A DNA stretch of 64,000 bases from Cytospora piceicola (lineage: Eukaryota; Ascomycota; Sordariomycetes; Diaporthales; Cytosporaceae): the NCBI GenBank assembly GCA_023375675.1, contig JALQBC010000056.1, positions 1 to 64,000 on the forward strand, written 5' to 3'. Shown piece by piece: positions 36,107 through 46,913 of this stretch. The position numbers were made by a program, and so were the translations under genes. Below the pieces are notes generated by a model, which saw only the letters and a program-made list of their open reading frames with translations, did not search any database and was not told the DNA's origin. Within the stretch, counting starts at the first letter, position 1. Each line of letters opens with the position of its first letter.

Positions 36107-36859
36107 TTATCCTGCAAGCCCATCCAGCTCGGCTACGAGGTCTCGCAGCATTTGTCGCTCTTCATCCTGATACTTTCCAAACTTTCGCCCTCTCATGTTC
36201 TCAACCAGTGTTTCCGTCTCCGTAACCAACCGTCTCACCTCCTGCTCTTTATTACCACCTTGCTTCCACAAGGCTTTGGTGAGCGTTCGGGTTGTGTGCC
36301 AAACGCCTGTGGATAGTCAAATCCCAACTTCTCGTGCTTCTGCATCCATGGAAGTCCCTCCCTCTCCAAAGTCTCTGCCTCGGCATACACGCCGGTCCGA
36401 ACAACCAGACCCAACAGCATGTTCAGCCATGGGACCCTAGAATCGCCCTCAGTCGTCTCGAGCACAGTGCGGATTGTCTCCGCCTCATCATGTAAAAGAC
36501 CCAGTAATTTCTGTATCGTCTGGATACCAAGCTGAAAACGAAGCCATTGGTCAGGCTGTGCATTGCGTACTTAAGCAGGCTTTGAGGGGCTGTTGAGGCT
36601 TGGCGGGCCGATAGTAGCGAGTGTCAACTGGTAGCTCCGACAGCATGAATCGGAGCCGATCGGTCACGGGGAGGGTAATATGCTCATCAAACGACATACG
36701 TTAGAGCTCTTCAAGCTGGTAGCAGGTGACAAAGTTGTGCGCCACGGTAAAGTCGAGGTCATTCCAGGATAGCGTATCGGGCACGTCGAAGTCTCAATCG
36801 AACTTGGGTGGGGGGGCCGTTGATGGCTTCCTACTACCGGGATTTATTTCGGATGCCAT
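36107..36859 (-). pseudogene. Decayed tetratricopeptide-repeat protein gene
   Basis: A minus-strand reading from ATG at 36859 to TAA at 36107 follows a fungal TPR-type protein: WNDLDFTVAHNFVTCYQLEEL, FDEHITLPVTDRLRFML, WLRFQLGIQTIQKLLGLLHDEAE, NMLLGLVVRTGVYAEAETLEREGLPW, then MRGRKFGKYQDEERQMLRDL near the end. It is broken by TGA (about 36795), TAA (about 36702), TAA (about 36570) and frame changes, including an apparent 2-base CA insertion at about 36300. The in-frame stops sit where CGA or CAA codons would fit. It is bracketed by the two direct repeats at 35776 and 38148. No function remains. Confidence 0.72.
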
Positions 36860-37470
36860 GGTGGGGAGTGATGGAGAACTTAATGAACACAGCGTGGAAA
36901 ATAAGTTAATTTTCGATTCGAAAATTAACTGCTAGATCACAATAGTTTCTTTTTGTTACTCATGTCACCATTATCACTTGAGTTTTTTTTTATTTGAATT
37001 TAAAAAATTGACCTCTTGAGGGACCGACCACCGAGCGACAATATTACTTACTGAAGTTTTGGAATCTGCTTGCGAGGTGACGGTGAACTGGGGTTTCTAA
37101 CTGGGTACAATAAGTAGATAGATAACCGGTAAATCTAGGGGTGGAAGGACTGCAGAGCGATCATAGTCTCGGTTATTGGTAGACCGTGATGTGTCCCCCA
37201 AGGAGTTAGGTAGATCCCCGTCCGGACAACAAACAAAACAGATTTAGCACCTCAGCCAGGAAGACCGCAGACATGTGCTGACACTGGCCTTGAGCCCACC
37301 TCCCGGACCACCCGAAATGAAGACTTTCTTGGGAGGATTGGTTGAAGGCCGGATATTTTTGTCGCGGTTCCATAGCGAATGCTCCTGTTCCTTGCTATAT
37401 CAGCCCTGCTCCAAGAGTCGCAATTGCCTCAAAACTCTCCACTCAAATAGCCTTTCAATCAAAGACAACA

Positions 37471-38100
37471 ATGTCGAGATTTCTTACTTATTTTTTCCGC
37501 ACGGTTAGTTCTGTTCTGTGTATCGGTGCTGTGTCTCCTTGCCACGCTGCTTTCACATACCAATGGGCTCTGGGTGAGGAAATGAGCCCTGAAGCGGGTC
37601 TCAGCTAGTAGTATACACGGCACCTCTCAGTCTACGCAAACTACTTCATCAGCCGCTAACCCAGTCTTCGGCCGGGCCTGTTGTGATTCGGTTGAGCTGG
37701 TCCACGTGAACAAGCGCGGAAATACAGCTTTGCTCCTGGGTTCAGAAACTAACAAATATCGCCAGGACCTAAGCTATGGACCCTGGGAAGTCAAGTTGGC
37801 ATGGGACAGGATTGAAGACCTACGCCTTATGCCGTTGACTCGAGACGAGGTCGAGGCTGTTGGGAAAACCCACAAGACGCCGTCAAGTTCCTCTGAACTT
37901 GGGCCTTTGGCCACGGGCGTACGCTGGACGGTTAGATGTTTTCCACCAGTTCCATTACCAGGACACTCAACGACGAGAAGCCTACTTCGAGCACCATCAC
38001 GGCATTGTATATCCGGATGGATACAACGAAACCTCCAAGATGCATAGGTTGCGTTCGAGTCCCTGCATTGAGTATCTGCTGCACAGCATCCTCTGCCAGG
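37471..38100 (+). pseudogene. Decayed UstYa-family gene, third copy
   Basis: Plus-strand pieces keep UstYa order: SYGPWEVKLAWDRIEDLRL, then in another frame GRLDVFHQFHYQDTQRREAYF, then HRLRSSPCIEYLLHSILC. The two HxxHC-type motifs are lost: the first reads HQFHY (Cys to Tyr) and the second has Pro where the second His belongs (SPCIEYL). A frame change near 37880 separates the halves, and sequence after 38100 is replaced by the direct repeat at 38148, so the 3' end is missing. A possible signal-anchor start lies at 37471. It is 13-15 kb from the two intact UstYa genes and is not obviously a recent copy of either. Confidence 0.65.
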
Positions 38101-38147
38101 TAACCACAGATGTATACACACATGTGTGAATTAATGCTGTTAGGAAC

Positions 38148-38381
38148 GTACGAAGGTTACGATACAAAATGGTGAAGGAGATAAGATGATAATAGAGATA
38201 ATAGGTAAATATGTATAAGTCCATGATATTGGAACTAATAACTAACGTGGTAAGCCTCAGGGTAGTACAGGCCCCTATAATACATAGTTAATTGGTATGT
38301 CGACCTGACGGCAGTTAGGTGACCCCGTGGGCCTGGTAGTATTAAATTTATAGGTTACTAAAATCTTGGATATAATTCACA
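38148..38381 (+). repeat. Direct repeat, copy 2 (234 bp)
   Basis: Same orientation as copy 1 at 35776. Both share GTACGAAGG, AATGGTGA(A/G)G(G)AGAT, GTCGACCTGACGGCAGT and GATATAAT words in register. It abuts the broken end of the third UstYa copy, which suggests its insertion or recombination removed the gene's 3' end. Confidence 0.8.
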
Positions 38382-38965
38382 GCTAAATCAGTCAGCTCGG
38401 TGGTCTCTGACAGTGGGACCATTGGTTGGGACAGCATGGACATTATGGCCGCCGATTAACACACGCACCAGTTGACGGTCATGCGACCATGCCATGCGTA
38501 CCTCGTGGGTCATAAGATGAGCCAAGGCTCAAAAAATGCTGCGCAGCAAGCGCGGCTTATTCTGAAGACCTGGCTGAAGAATGGAGTTATATTAAGTTTG
38601 CTACACTACATTGGCAATGGACAATGGGTCGAGAGCAAAAAAATCCATCACGACCAAGTTTTCCCTCATAATTAACTTGCATTACATGCACTGTGTAGCT
38701 AGGAGGGCCACACCAGTTTTACATTTGGTTTAATATGACTGCAGATGGCCAAGGGAATATATGTAAGGATAAAGGCAGCCATTGCATTCAACAGTTTAGA
38801 ATTGCTATCGAGACCAATCGTACATATGCTCCTTTTATGTACCCCTTTTACACGTCCCAAGTATACGTTTTCATACTTATCCATCAGACTATGACATTCG
38901 TAGAACCCTGCAGGCGAGTGAACTTGTAGAACCAAGTCCAGTCGGGCCCTGACCCCGACCCTGAC
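38382..38965. other. Intergenic region, no gene seen
   Basis: Short overlapping open frames only; no domain recognised. It contains the downstream region of the peptidase gene that follows on the minus strand. Confidence 0.5.
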
Positions 38966-39897
38966 TTAACCAGTATAGCTACAGGTGACCGTCTCACCCG
39001 AGGCGGAGCATGAGGTGAGGACCTCGCCAGACTGGCGGATCTCGAAGATTGTAGCGTCGGCTGGAGTCGCAGTGCTCCCAGAAGTCAAAGTAGCATAAGC
39101 CTTAGTGAACTCGACCTCATCGAAGTCGGCGAAGGGCACTAGAGAGACACCCTCCTCATAATCCTCGACGATCCACTCGGCATTGGTCTGGCACAAGTCG
39201 CCCTCACTTGTAGTAAAAGTGTGGGTTACGGTCTTGCCTGTGGTAGAGTTCTCAATGACGGCTGGCAGAATGGGGGATTAGTGGAAATCTGAAGTTTTTA
39301 AAGGCTGTTGTATTCACTTACCAGAGCCCTTGGACTCGCTAGTAGCAGTCACGGTCATTACAACGGTATCGCCGGCGGAAATGTCCAGATCAAAGTCATA
39401 GGCGTAGTCTGATCAATCGTTAGGCCAGCAAGCACTCACATCGTATTCGGCAACCTAGTTTGATACTTACCAGGGTACCACTCATACCAGGCATCAAAGG
39501 AGACGTCACCATCCTCGTAGCAGAAGTCCACGCCGGTCTGGAGAATAGCAGTGCTGCATGTGTCACCATCAATTCCCACCCACGCCGAGGCACAGTAGCC
39601 CTCACGAGCTGCCTTGGTGGAGCTACCGTAACCAGCCGAGGGAGTCGGGACGGTGATGGTGCCGGTGACGGACTCGTAGTCGGTGCCGATTAGGACAGCT
39701 CCAGCCCAATTGGTGGAGTAGGAAACATGGGATGTTTCATTATAAGTAAGGTCAGTGGCGGCAAGGCGTGGCTGGGACTTGTGCTGAGAAGCACGATTGA
39801 CAGCCTTAGCCTCGTGGCTGGCCCGACGTTGCTGGGTCAGACGGGCGCCGAGGGCGATCTCAGCTATGACGAGGACTGTGAGGGTAGAGAACTTCAT
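38966..39897 (-). CDS. Secreted glutamic peptidase (G1 family, aspergilloglutamic type)
   Basis: Three exons, complement(38966..39261, 39322..39408, 39471..39897), 810 nt and 269 residues, introns of 60 and 62 nt. A signal peptide (MKFSTLTVLVIAEIALGA) and a basic propeptide with Arg-Arg (TQQRR) precede the mature beta-sandwich part, which begins about STNWAGAVL. The catalytic glutamine is in AILQTGVDFC (Gln120) and the glutamate in NAEWIVEDYEEG (Glu200/204 region). Other family landmarks are GYCASAWVGIDG, FDAWYEWYPDYAYDF, KAYATLTSGSTATPADATIFEI and the C-terminal CSASGETVTCSY. These acid-active enzymes degrade extracellular proteins at low pH. All key residues are present, so an active secreted enzyme is likely. 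Confidence 0.94.
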
Positions 39898-42273
39898 TTT
39901 GTCTCTTGTAATTACAGAGATGTGTCAAACCAAGGTATTAGCAGGCTTGACAGGGCCAGATGAGCTGATAGAGTAGAACGGATGGTTGCTGGTGAAGAAT
40001 GAATCGAGGCAGGAGAGTATTCTTTGCAGATCTTATACTGTGACTTCGGGCAGCTTCTCAATGAGCACTCGTAATGGAATGATACATTGAACGGCCTCCA
40101 TCCTTCATTCTGGCCCGAAGGAATACCGGACAATGTGGAGTCTCGATGGTGAATCGTGAGCGAAGCTACACCTTCCTAATCCACCTTCCCCGTTGCCGTC
40201 CTTAACTCACCTGGGCCCATACACGAGTCTTGGCTGGGGTACTGTTGCATATCTGCACTGCCGGGATCTAAGCTAGCATGTATGCCTCGGGTGGACGTAG
40301 TTCGTAGCCTGCGAACGTCACCTCGATCGATATCATCCAGTTGCTCTGGCGTGTTGAGAAGCTAATCTGTGGCACTAGGGCTTCTACCAACATCATTTCT
40401 AGACCGGGAATTTCAAGGTGCCCTTCAATCTGAGGTTGTCTTCTCAATGAGTAGTCCACCAAGACGATGTGAAATACACGATAGGTTGTCAAAGTAACGA
40501 ATGTAATAAGTACAAGGCACATCCACCACTGCGTATGCGAAACATCAATGCTCAGACATGTGACAAAGACTTGGCGGGCAACTACTAAGAGCTTATCACA
40601 GATTCTTCGATTTCGTAGTAGCAAGAAGGTAAACCCTTTCCAGTCCCACAATCAATGAAACATTAGTGATAGCCAGCAACTGCATGTGAGCAGACTACAG
40701 CTAACCATTCGTTGGCCAGTCTTCCTGCCCCCCCCAGAAGCAAAGTGATCGACGTCGGTAAGTGGCTTTCAAACGACGTTGGAAGCCCGAAGTGCCGTTC
40801 AGCCGGCATTCTGAATTTCCGTTGCCACTTTCCACGTTGTCGTGTACTTTATGGCTTAGGAACTCATTTTCACAGTCGTGGACTTCACATGGTCGCCCGC
40901 GGTGCAATGCCTTGGACCCCCAGTTTTGGGTGTAACCCCATTCACAGAAGGATACCCGGCAGCCATGTCGTCCAAATACTGGGTGGAAGGGAGCCAACAC
41001 CTTTCCACATGTCAAATGTCGACAGTACATAGAGTGACCCCAAAAAAACAGGGATATGAACTTCGGGCCTGACTGACTGTCAAACTTGCATGGATATTCC
41101 ACTCAACCCTAGCTGAGACCGCATCCGCCTATCAAGCCTGGCTCCAATGTTCCTGCTGGGGTCGAGATGTCTGCAGTGGGCATTATCAGGGGATACGCAA
41201 CATCAACACCGATGCGCCGATGTTGCGATGAGGTTGAATCAAGCTTTTCATGCCGTCTGGGCACGGCTCGCTACGATATATGCCAAGTTATCAACCACAA
41301 GATGAGCCACTCACTGCATACTCAAGTATGTACATATGTAAAACAAACCAAAAAACAAACCAAAAAACACTGCGATGGTGAGGCAGCTACGTTCGTCTGC
41401 GCTGGCTTGAGGTCTTACCTTTTTCCTCTTGGGAAGGTCAGCGTATGTATTGATTGTCAGGAAGTTTCAGATACCAGATGTGAGGCAAGATCCCAGAATT
41501 CAAGATTACCAGCCACGTACCATCTTAAGGAATCAACTTAAATATTTCTTCAATTGGAAGGAGGTAGTAGGGAAAAGGGTGTTCTGAAAGGCGGAGAATT
41601 CGTCGTTCTGTACTGTGCAGGAAGGACCACCAGCAAGTTCCGTAAGGTTGGATGCGCTTCGTAACCATTTCGAAACACATGGGGGTAACTGAGGCGACTC
41701 GGCACTTCTACATTCTCCTGTAAGCGGTCCTTCACCGACCTATTGACAAATGCGAATTTTGACCTACCGGTCGTCTGTCGCTCGACCTGCAGCAGCGGGA
41801 CTGGCCGGGACAGAATCCCTAGACCACTGCCTTTTGAACCTTTTTTGACCGAGCACCAATGGTTCACGAAATTGGATTGTTGCCAAAGGTTTAGGAAACA
41901 TTATGAATCACTACCGTCCTCAAGCTTCGCTCCATCGCCTTCACGGCTGTAGCTGTCTGTGCTACGATTGCCCCAGGGTGATTATGGGTGTGGGGGCAAC
42001 GAAGTTTTAGCTGAAAATCCAACAGTTGGAACTAATTCTTAATCTAACTATACCTTGCCAGTATAAAAGAGAGAGACCAGGGAATTTGGAGTCGATACAC
42101 TGAGCAAAGGAACTCGATAGACCCCGCTACTTCGGCTATGAAAATCCCGACAGCCGCACCCCTGCACATGTTTTCACTTTCGAGCTCACCTGAAAACCTC
42201 GAGCACTTCAAGTATTTCAGCGTCACCTAATTCATCAATATCACGAATCAAGAGCGTCTACTCGCCACCAGAA
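39898..42273. other. Intergenic region, no gene identified
   Basis: 2.4 kb. Two minus-strand open frames (40268-40651, 127 codons; 40701-41102, 133 codons) and a 124-codon plus frame at 41167 are present. None has recognisable domains, and each overlaps frames on the opposite strand; the 40268 frame has one hydrophobic stretch (WWMCLVLITFVTLTTYRVFHIVLV) and is the best candidate for a real but unrecognised gene. CAAACCAAAAAA is tandemly repeated at 41343-41370. Confidence 0.45.
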
Positions 42274-43259
42274 ATGATCTATGACCGCCTTCGCATAATC
42301 GGCGCTCTTATCGCCCTCGCATTTCCCACCATCCACCTGCTTCGCCGTGTCGCATCACTGCGTCGCCAACGCAACCTGTCTTCACCTGAGCGCGTCCTCA
42401 TCCTCGGTGCATCAAGCGGCGTCGGCTATGCCATTGCAAAACAGTACACTCGTCGCGGTGCAAGGATCTGTATTGTCGCGAGACGAGCGGATAAAATAAA
42501 TGCTCTTGCGACAGAGTGTGGTAAGAACTGTATCGGGGTGGCCGCTGACCTAAGCGTGGTTGAAGACATGGTCAAGGTCAGGCAGACGATAGAGGAGGCA
42601 TGGGGTGGCTTGGATACGGTTCATGTATGTGCTGGTGTATCGGCCTTGCAGCCAGTTATGGCACTCGCCGGGGCGGAAGACAAGGAAGATGCCACAGTTC
42701 AGGGGATCCAGAACGCGACAGATATCGCTGGGAAGGCGGTGCAGGGAAACTTCCTTGGGCCATTGGTTGCCGCTCTAACCTTCGTACGACACCTGCTCTT
42801 CGAATTTTCTTGGTTCTTCAACTAACATTTCTTCAGATTCCCATGCTAACACGTACTTCGACCTGTCCGGCCATCCTCCTCGTTTCATCCATGGCCGCCC
42901 TTGTGCCAGCGCCAACTCGCGCCCTCTACGCCGCCACCAAGGCCTCCTCGCTACTGCTATACCAAGCACTCGCCATCGAGCACCGCGACATAGCTTTCAC
43001 ATTCATTCTCCCAGCAACCATCGAGGGTGACTTCCGTGCCTCAGCTGTAGACGCCGGCCCCGTCCGAGAATCGGAGCCTAACAAGCACGGCCTGAAGATT
43101 GAATATGTCGCCACAAGATGTATTGACGCCGTTGACAATGGCGTCAGGGGGAATGTCATCATGCCATGGTTTCCCTATGCACTGGGGCATTATCTGTATT
43201 ATCTTTGGCCATCGTTGATAGAGAAAAAGGCTGCGAAGAAGTACAATTTCCCCGCTTGA
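42274..43259 (+). CDS. Short-chain dehydrogenase/reductase with N-terminal anchor
   Basis: Two exons, 42274..42783 and 42837..43259, joined across a 53-nt intron with a clear CTAAC branch site and TTTCTTCAG acceptor; 310 residues. The N-terminus has one hydrophobic segment (IIGALIALAFPTIHLL), likely a membrane anchor. The Rossmann motif is GASSGVG (45-51), the catalytic serine lies in LLVSSMAAL, and the YAATK motif gives Tyr201 and Lys205. The C-terminus is basic (EKKAAKKYNFPA). The layout resembles classical SDRs of the 3-ketosphinganine reductase or 11-beta-HSD-like groups acting at the ER; NADP(H) preference is suggested by basic residues after beta-2 (ARRADK). The substrate is unknown. 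It is convergent with the BCS1-like gene. Confidence 0.9.
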
Positions 43260-43924
43260 AGCTGGACTAGGTATTGTGTTATTGAAACGCGTCGGGGGGG
43301 GGGGGCATAGCATTTGAGCGGTATCATTTGTTGAGCCTCAAGTGCTGATGCATTGCTCTTCATGGGGTTTTATATAGCACGGACGCCCAACCGCAATTAT
43401 AGATCCACACTACTTCAGAAGAAGAACGAAATATTCAAAACCCCTTCATCGACTCTTCGACTGGCGTTTAACTTGCGGCCATCATTTGATCAACCTCGCA
43501 TACGAGAAGTCTCCGTGGTCACTCAAGGGGCCAAGGTCTCGGTGAGAAAGCAAAGACTCCTTCCAACTTCCAAACCAAAAACCTAGTTGTGGATTGGCCC
43601 AAGAAATAACATGAAAGTAAAATAGCATAGCCAACGAAATCGGTTTAAGTTGTTGAGGTGATAACAAATGTTAACCAGGCTATCCAATGCCATAGGCAAC
43701 ATGAAAAGTTTGATTTCCTGCCCACTACAGGCTACTCTATAACATATATGTGCTGGTCTTCTTCTGTGTGTCAGGTTGGACACCTTGAACAGCCTTGGAG
43801 GCTTCAAGATTAGCGTCCGCTCATTGTAGTCTAGTCCCCTGACACCTACAGACCTTATTCGAGTGTTTATACACAGAAAAACAAAGATGTGTTGTATCCC
43901 TTCGGACCATGGTCGTCTCAGCGT
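43260..43924. other. Convergent intergenic region
   Basis: 665 bp between two converging genes. A 13-base G run lies at 43291-43304. No gene seen. Confidence 0.5.
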
Positions 43925-45445
43925 TCAGCCTCTCATCCTACCGATAATTTCGATATCATCGTCCAGTAGGGATTTAGACAGTTCCTTCGCGGCCCAAGCG
44001 GCAACGTTTTCCAGTGCATCCGTCGCGCTATCCAAATGCATCTGGAAGAACCCTTGCAGCTGAGAGGGTGTAAACTTGTTCTCTGGTATATGCGACGAGA
44101 ACTCTGAAGCCAGCTGCCAGATGTCACCGCCGTCCAAGTCCGCAAACATCCTGAGAAACATCTCCGCCGCTAACCTTTGACTGATATTCCCTAGGTGCAC
44201 CTTCATATCAACCCTGCCAGGTCGCACAAGCGCAGGGTCAAGCATTTCTGGTTTATTTGTCGTCATGATAACGATTCTCCCCTCTTGCGAACCGACTCCG
44301 TCAAGCACATTCAACAGACCTGAGAGCGTACATTTCGACCTCGGACTGCGACTGCCATTGATAGCGGTGGTGCGGTCCTCCTGTTCCGACAGCTCACGAT
44401 CGGCAGTCCACACTGCATCGATATCCTCCAGTAGCACTATGCACTGTGGCGGTATTTCTTGAAACATCTGTTCGAGATCCGCATCTGATGCCACGCTAGG
44501 GATTTTGACTTCGTATAGATCAAGGCCGAACTCTCCTGCTAGCGCAGTAGAGAGCGAGGATTTGCCAGTGCCCGGTGGGCCGTAGAATAAATAGCCGCGG
44601 CGATAGGGCATGCTCCTGCTCTGATACCGCTTTTGTGTCTCTGGATCAAGATACTTCCTGATATCAGCCAACAAGTTGTGCTTGGCCTCTACATCGAAGT
44701 GAACGGTTTCTAAACGTCGAATCGGCTTCCGTGACTTCGGCTGCCAGGTGATGCCATATCGGTCCCGAGAGTAAATCATGACAAAGTATTGGGTTTGTTG
44801 ATCGGCATAGTCGCGGCAGGTCTGGATCAAGGAACGAATTGGCTCAGCAGAACGACCGGGACAGCTTATTCTGAGTTCTTCACCACCAACGCCGTCGTAA
44901 CCTGGATCGCACATAGAACTGTTGAAGCTATCGAGGGAGCGGTGGATGAGGAACAATCTGCCACCATGCCAGAACCAGATTGATTCAAAGTGTGGCAAGT
45001 ATTGGATCTGCCTCTGCGTCTTCTTGAGGGACGCGGATTCCGGCGCATCGCCACGTCCGAGCCTGTCTCTCAGTTCTGTCCGCGCAGTGAAGAAGCGAGT
45101 GTTACAACGAGGCCGGATGACGTTTGCGAGCACCCAGCTGACCACGTTCTTATTGAGAGGATCTCGTCCTGGGATAACAATTGAAGCGATGAAAATCTGG
45201 CCAATCCAGCTATAGGTCTCCTGCCACGCGCCGTGAAGAATTCTCCATACCGCGGGGATGACGCCGGCAATGGCGATCAGGGAGCCAAGACGAGTGATGT
45301 CCAGATGAGCAAGTGAAGGGACGTATGCCGTAGCTAATCTGAAGAGGCCCTCAATGGAAGGATCGGAAAGTCTGAAGGTTGATGCTGCTCCTCCAGCGTG
45401 AAAAGGCTGGGCCATGGCCTCGGCTCTTCGGGAATTAATCGGCAA
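43925..45445 (-). CDS. BCS1-like AAA+ ATPase
   Basis: Intronless, 506 residues from ATG 45445; an alternative start at 45415 (MAQPFHAGG) would fit equally. An N-terminal BCS1_N-type domain spans roughly residues 80-250 after a hydrophobic segment (LGSLIAIAGVIPAVW, 53-67). The AAA domain has GPPGTGKS (289-296), IVLLEDID (336-343), MTTNKPEMLDPALVRPGRVD with sensor 1 and arginine finger positions, and a C-terminal helical segment (TPSQLQGFFQMHLDS). Canonical BCS1 inserts the Rieske protein into mitochondrial complex III; filamentous fungi carry many paralogues of unknown role, several in accessory regions. Absence of introns and the subtelomeric position suggest this is one of those. Lengthy NLR-type or defence roles would be speculation. 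Confidence 0.9.
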   Translation of the reverse strand: MPINSRRAEAMAQPFHAGGAASTFRLSDPSIEGLFRLATAYVPSLAHLDITRLGSLIAIAGVIPAVWRILHGAWQETYSWIGQIFIASIVIPGRDPLNKNVVSWVLANVIRPRCNTRFFTARTELRDRLGRGDAPESASLKKTQRQIQYLPHFESIWFWHGGRLFLIHRSLDSFNSSMCDPGYDGVGGEELRISCPGRSAEPIRSLIQTCRDYADQQTQYFVMIYSRDRYGITWQPKSRKPIRRLETVHFDVEAKHNLLADIRKYLDPETQKRYQSRSMPYRRGYLFYGPPGTGKSSLSTALAGEFGLDLYEVKIPSVASDADLEQMFQEIPPQCIVLLEDIDAVWTADRELSEQEDRTTAINGSRSPRSKCTLSGLLNVLDGVGSQEGRIVIMTTNKPEMLDPALVRPGRVDMKVHLGNISQRLAAEMFLRMFADLDGGDIWQLASEFSSHIPENKFTPSQLQGFFQMHLDSATDALENVAAWAAKELSKSLLDDDIEIIGRMRG

Positions 45446-46024
45446 AGAAACAAATCGGGTCCGAAAAAGGGGCCGCTAGCTGTCCGCGACTGGCGACCAG
45501 CGGGGATTAAGTAAGGAATAAAATGGGATAGTGAATACAGCGGCACTATAAGAGCCAGATATACACTACATGGCGGATCAAAGAAAGGACGTCAAGAAGA
45601 ACAAGGCCAGCACAGTGATAGCGAAGAAATAAAACGATGTTGAAGTGATGTCGGGTTTGGGAGATTAAAAAAAGGTCATCGTACATTAGTCAGGATTTCC
45701 ACCCCGGAGATGCTTAATAAGAAAGCCGCTGCCAGATGGCAGCCAGCTGAAGCTGGGATGAGACCCAGCTGGCATCAACGTCAAGTTCACTCTGCTTGAG
45801 GTGTTCACAGCTTAAACACCACCAACCTTGATCAAAACATCTCTTCAAACACGTTCTTGAATGTGATTCTATGGAGCCTAGTAATTTCTGTGAAATCGTG
45901 GCCCACGAACTCAACGGGCGAGGTTCGCAGACAGAGTGTCATCGGCCATGGTCAGAACGTGTGCGTCCGCTATGATCCGACCAAGGTGCGATATCCAGCT
46001 CCGAAGATACCCATCAAATAATTA
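45446..46024. other. Intergenic region, no gene seen
   Basis: 579 bp upstream of the BCS1-like gene and downstream of the second SDR; contains the BCS1-like promoter. No domain-bearing frame. Confidence 0.5.
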
Positions 46025-46913
46025 TCACCAGGTGAGTACCTGCTCACCAGTATAGCTCCAAAGCTTGCCGCTATGGGTCTCCCTTGACGCTGCATCAAAG
46101 ACCTGTAATAGTCCAAACACACTGTCCTCGAGGGTGACGGCGGCTTCCTTGACACCAAAAGCTCTGGCGCCTCGATTACCAAGATCGGATTGCACCCAAC
46201 TCAATTCAATGTCAGCACAACTGGACTCAAGTAAAAAGAATTTGATGATACGACATGGAGCTTTGTCTTACCCAGGGTCGATAGGGAAGGCGGTGAGCCA
46301 CGGTTCCTCAATGGAAATAGCCTTGGTAAGCCAGTGAACGGCTACCTTGGACGGACCATATGCGGCATTCTGCATGGGAAGCATATTGCTATGCATTTCA
46401 ATTACTCATTAGTATTGATTGCCTCCAACAATAGCAGACTTGTAAGTCTCTCGGATGACTTTACCTGAGAAACGCAGCAGAGGAGCCAATAGTCACCCAA
46501 ACTGGCTTCTTGGCCTTCTTCAGCAAAGGCAACATTGCTTGAAATAGCCACACAACCCCGTATACGTTAGGGAACATATGGTTCTGCATATCCTCTGTCC
46601 TCACATCCCGCACCTTCGGCCAAAGGTACGCAACACCGGCATTGGCAATCAAAAGGTCGATATGATCGATGCCGCGGCATTGGAGCTCTTGAACCGCCTT
46701 TGCCGGATGATCCGGAACTGTTGCGTCGATCTGTATGAGGATAAGGGTGGTACCATCAGCCTTTGGGAGGCTATAGAGGTTTTCCGAGGTTGGATGGCTT
46801 GGGTCGCGGTTGGCGGCAATGACGGTGTAGTTGGGCCGCAGCAGGTAGCTCTCGAGGAGACCGCGGCCGATGCCACGGTTGGAACCAGTGATGAGCACAA
46901 TGGTTGGAAGCAT
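46025..46913 (-). CDS. Short-chain dehydrogenase/reductase (NorA/carbonyl reductase-like)
   Basis: Three exons, complement(46025..46199, 46272..46388, 46465..46913), 741 nt and 246 residues. The cofactor motif TGSNRGIG is at residues 9-16, followed by NAG (LLIANAGVAYL), TIGSSAAF with the catalytic serine, and YGPSK (Tyr160, Lys164). The C-terminus reads GWVQSDLGNRGARAFGVKEAAVTLEDS, as in cytosolic ketoreductases of the norsolorinic-acid reductase/sniffer-like group. Introns are 72-76 nt. Such proteins reduce ketones of polyketides or other small molecules with NADPH. Nearby genes give no clear pathway. Confidence 0.9.

Noticed and set aside
35776..38381. Complete LTR retrotransposon spanning both repeats
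   Set aside because: No gag/pol sequence between them, inner genes are a TPR and a UstYa relic, and no target-site duplication is visible.
40268..41102. Two minus-strand frames of 127 and 133 codons
   Set aside because: No recognisable domain or splice-supported partner; left as unassigned rather than called as genes.
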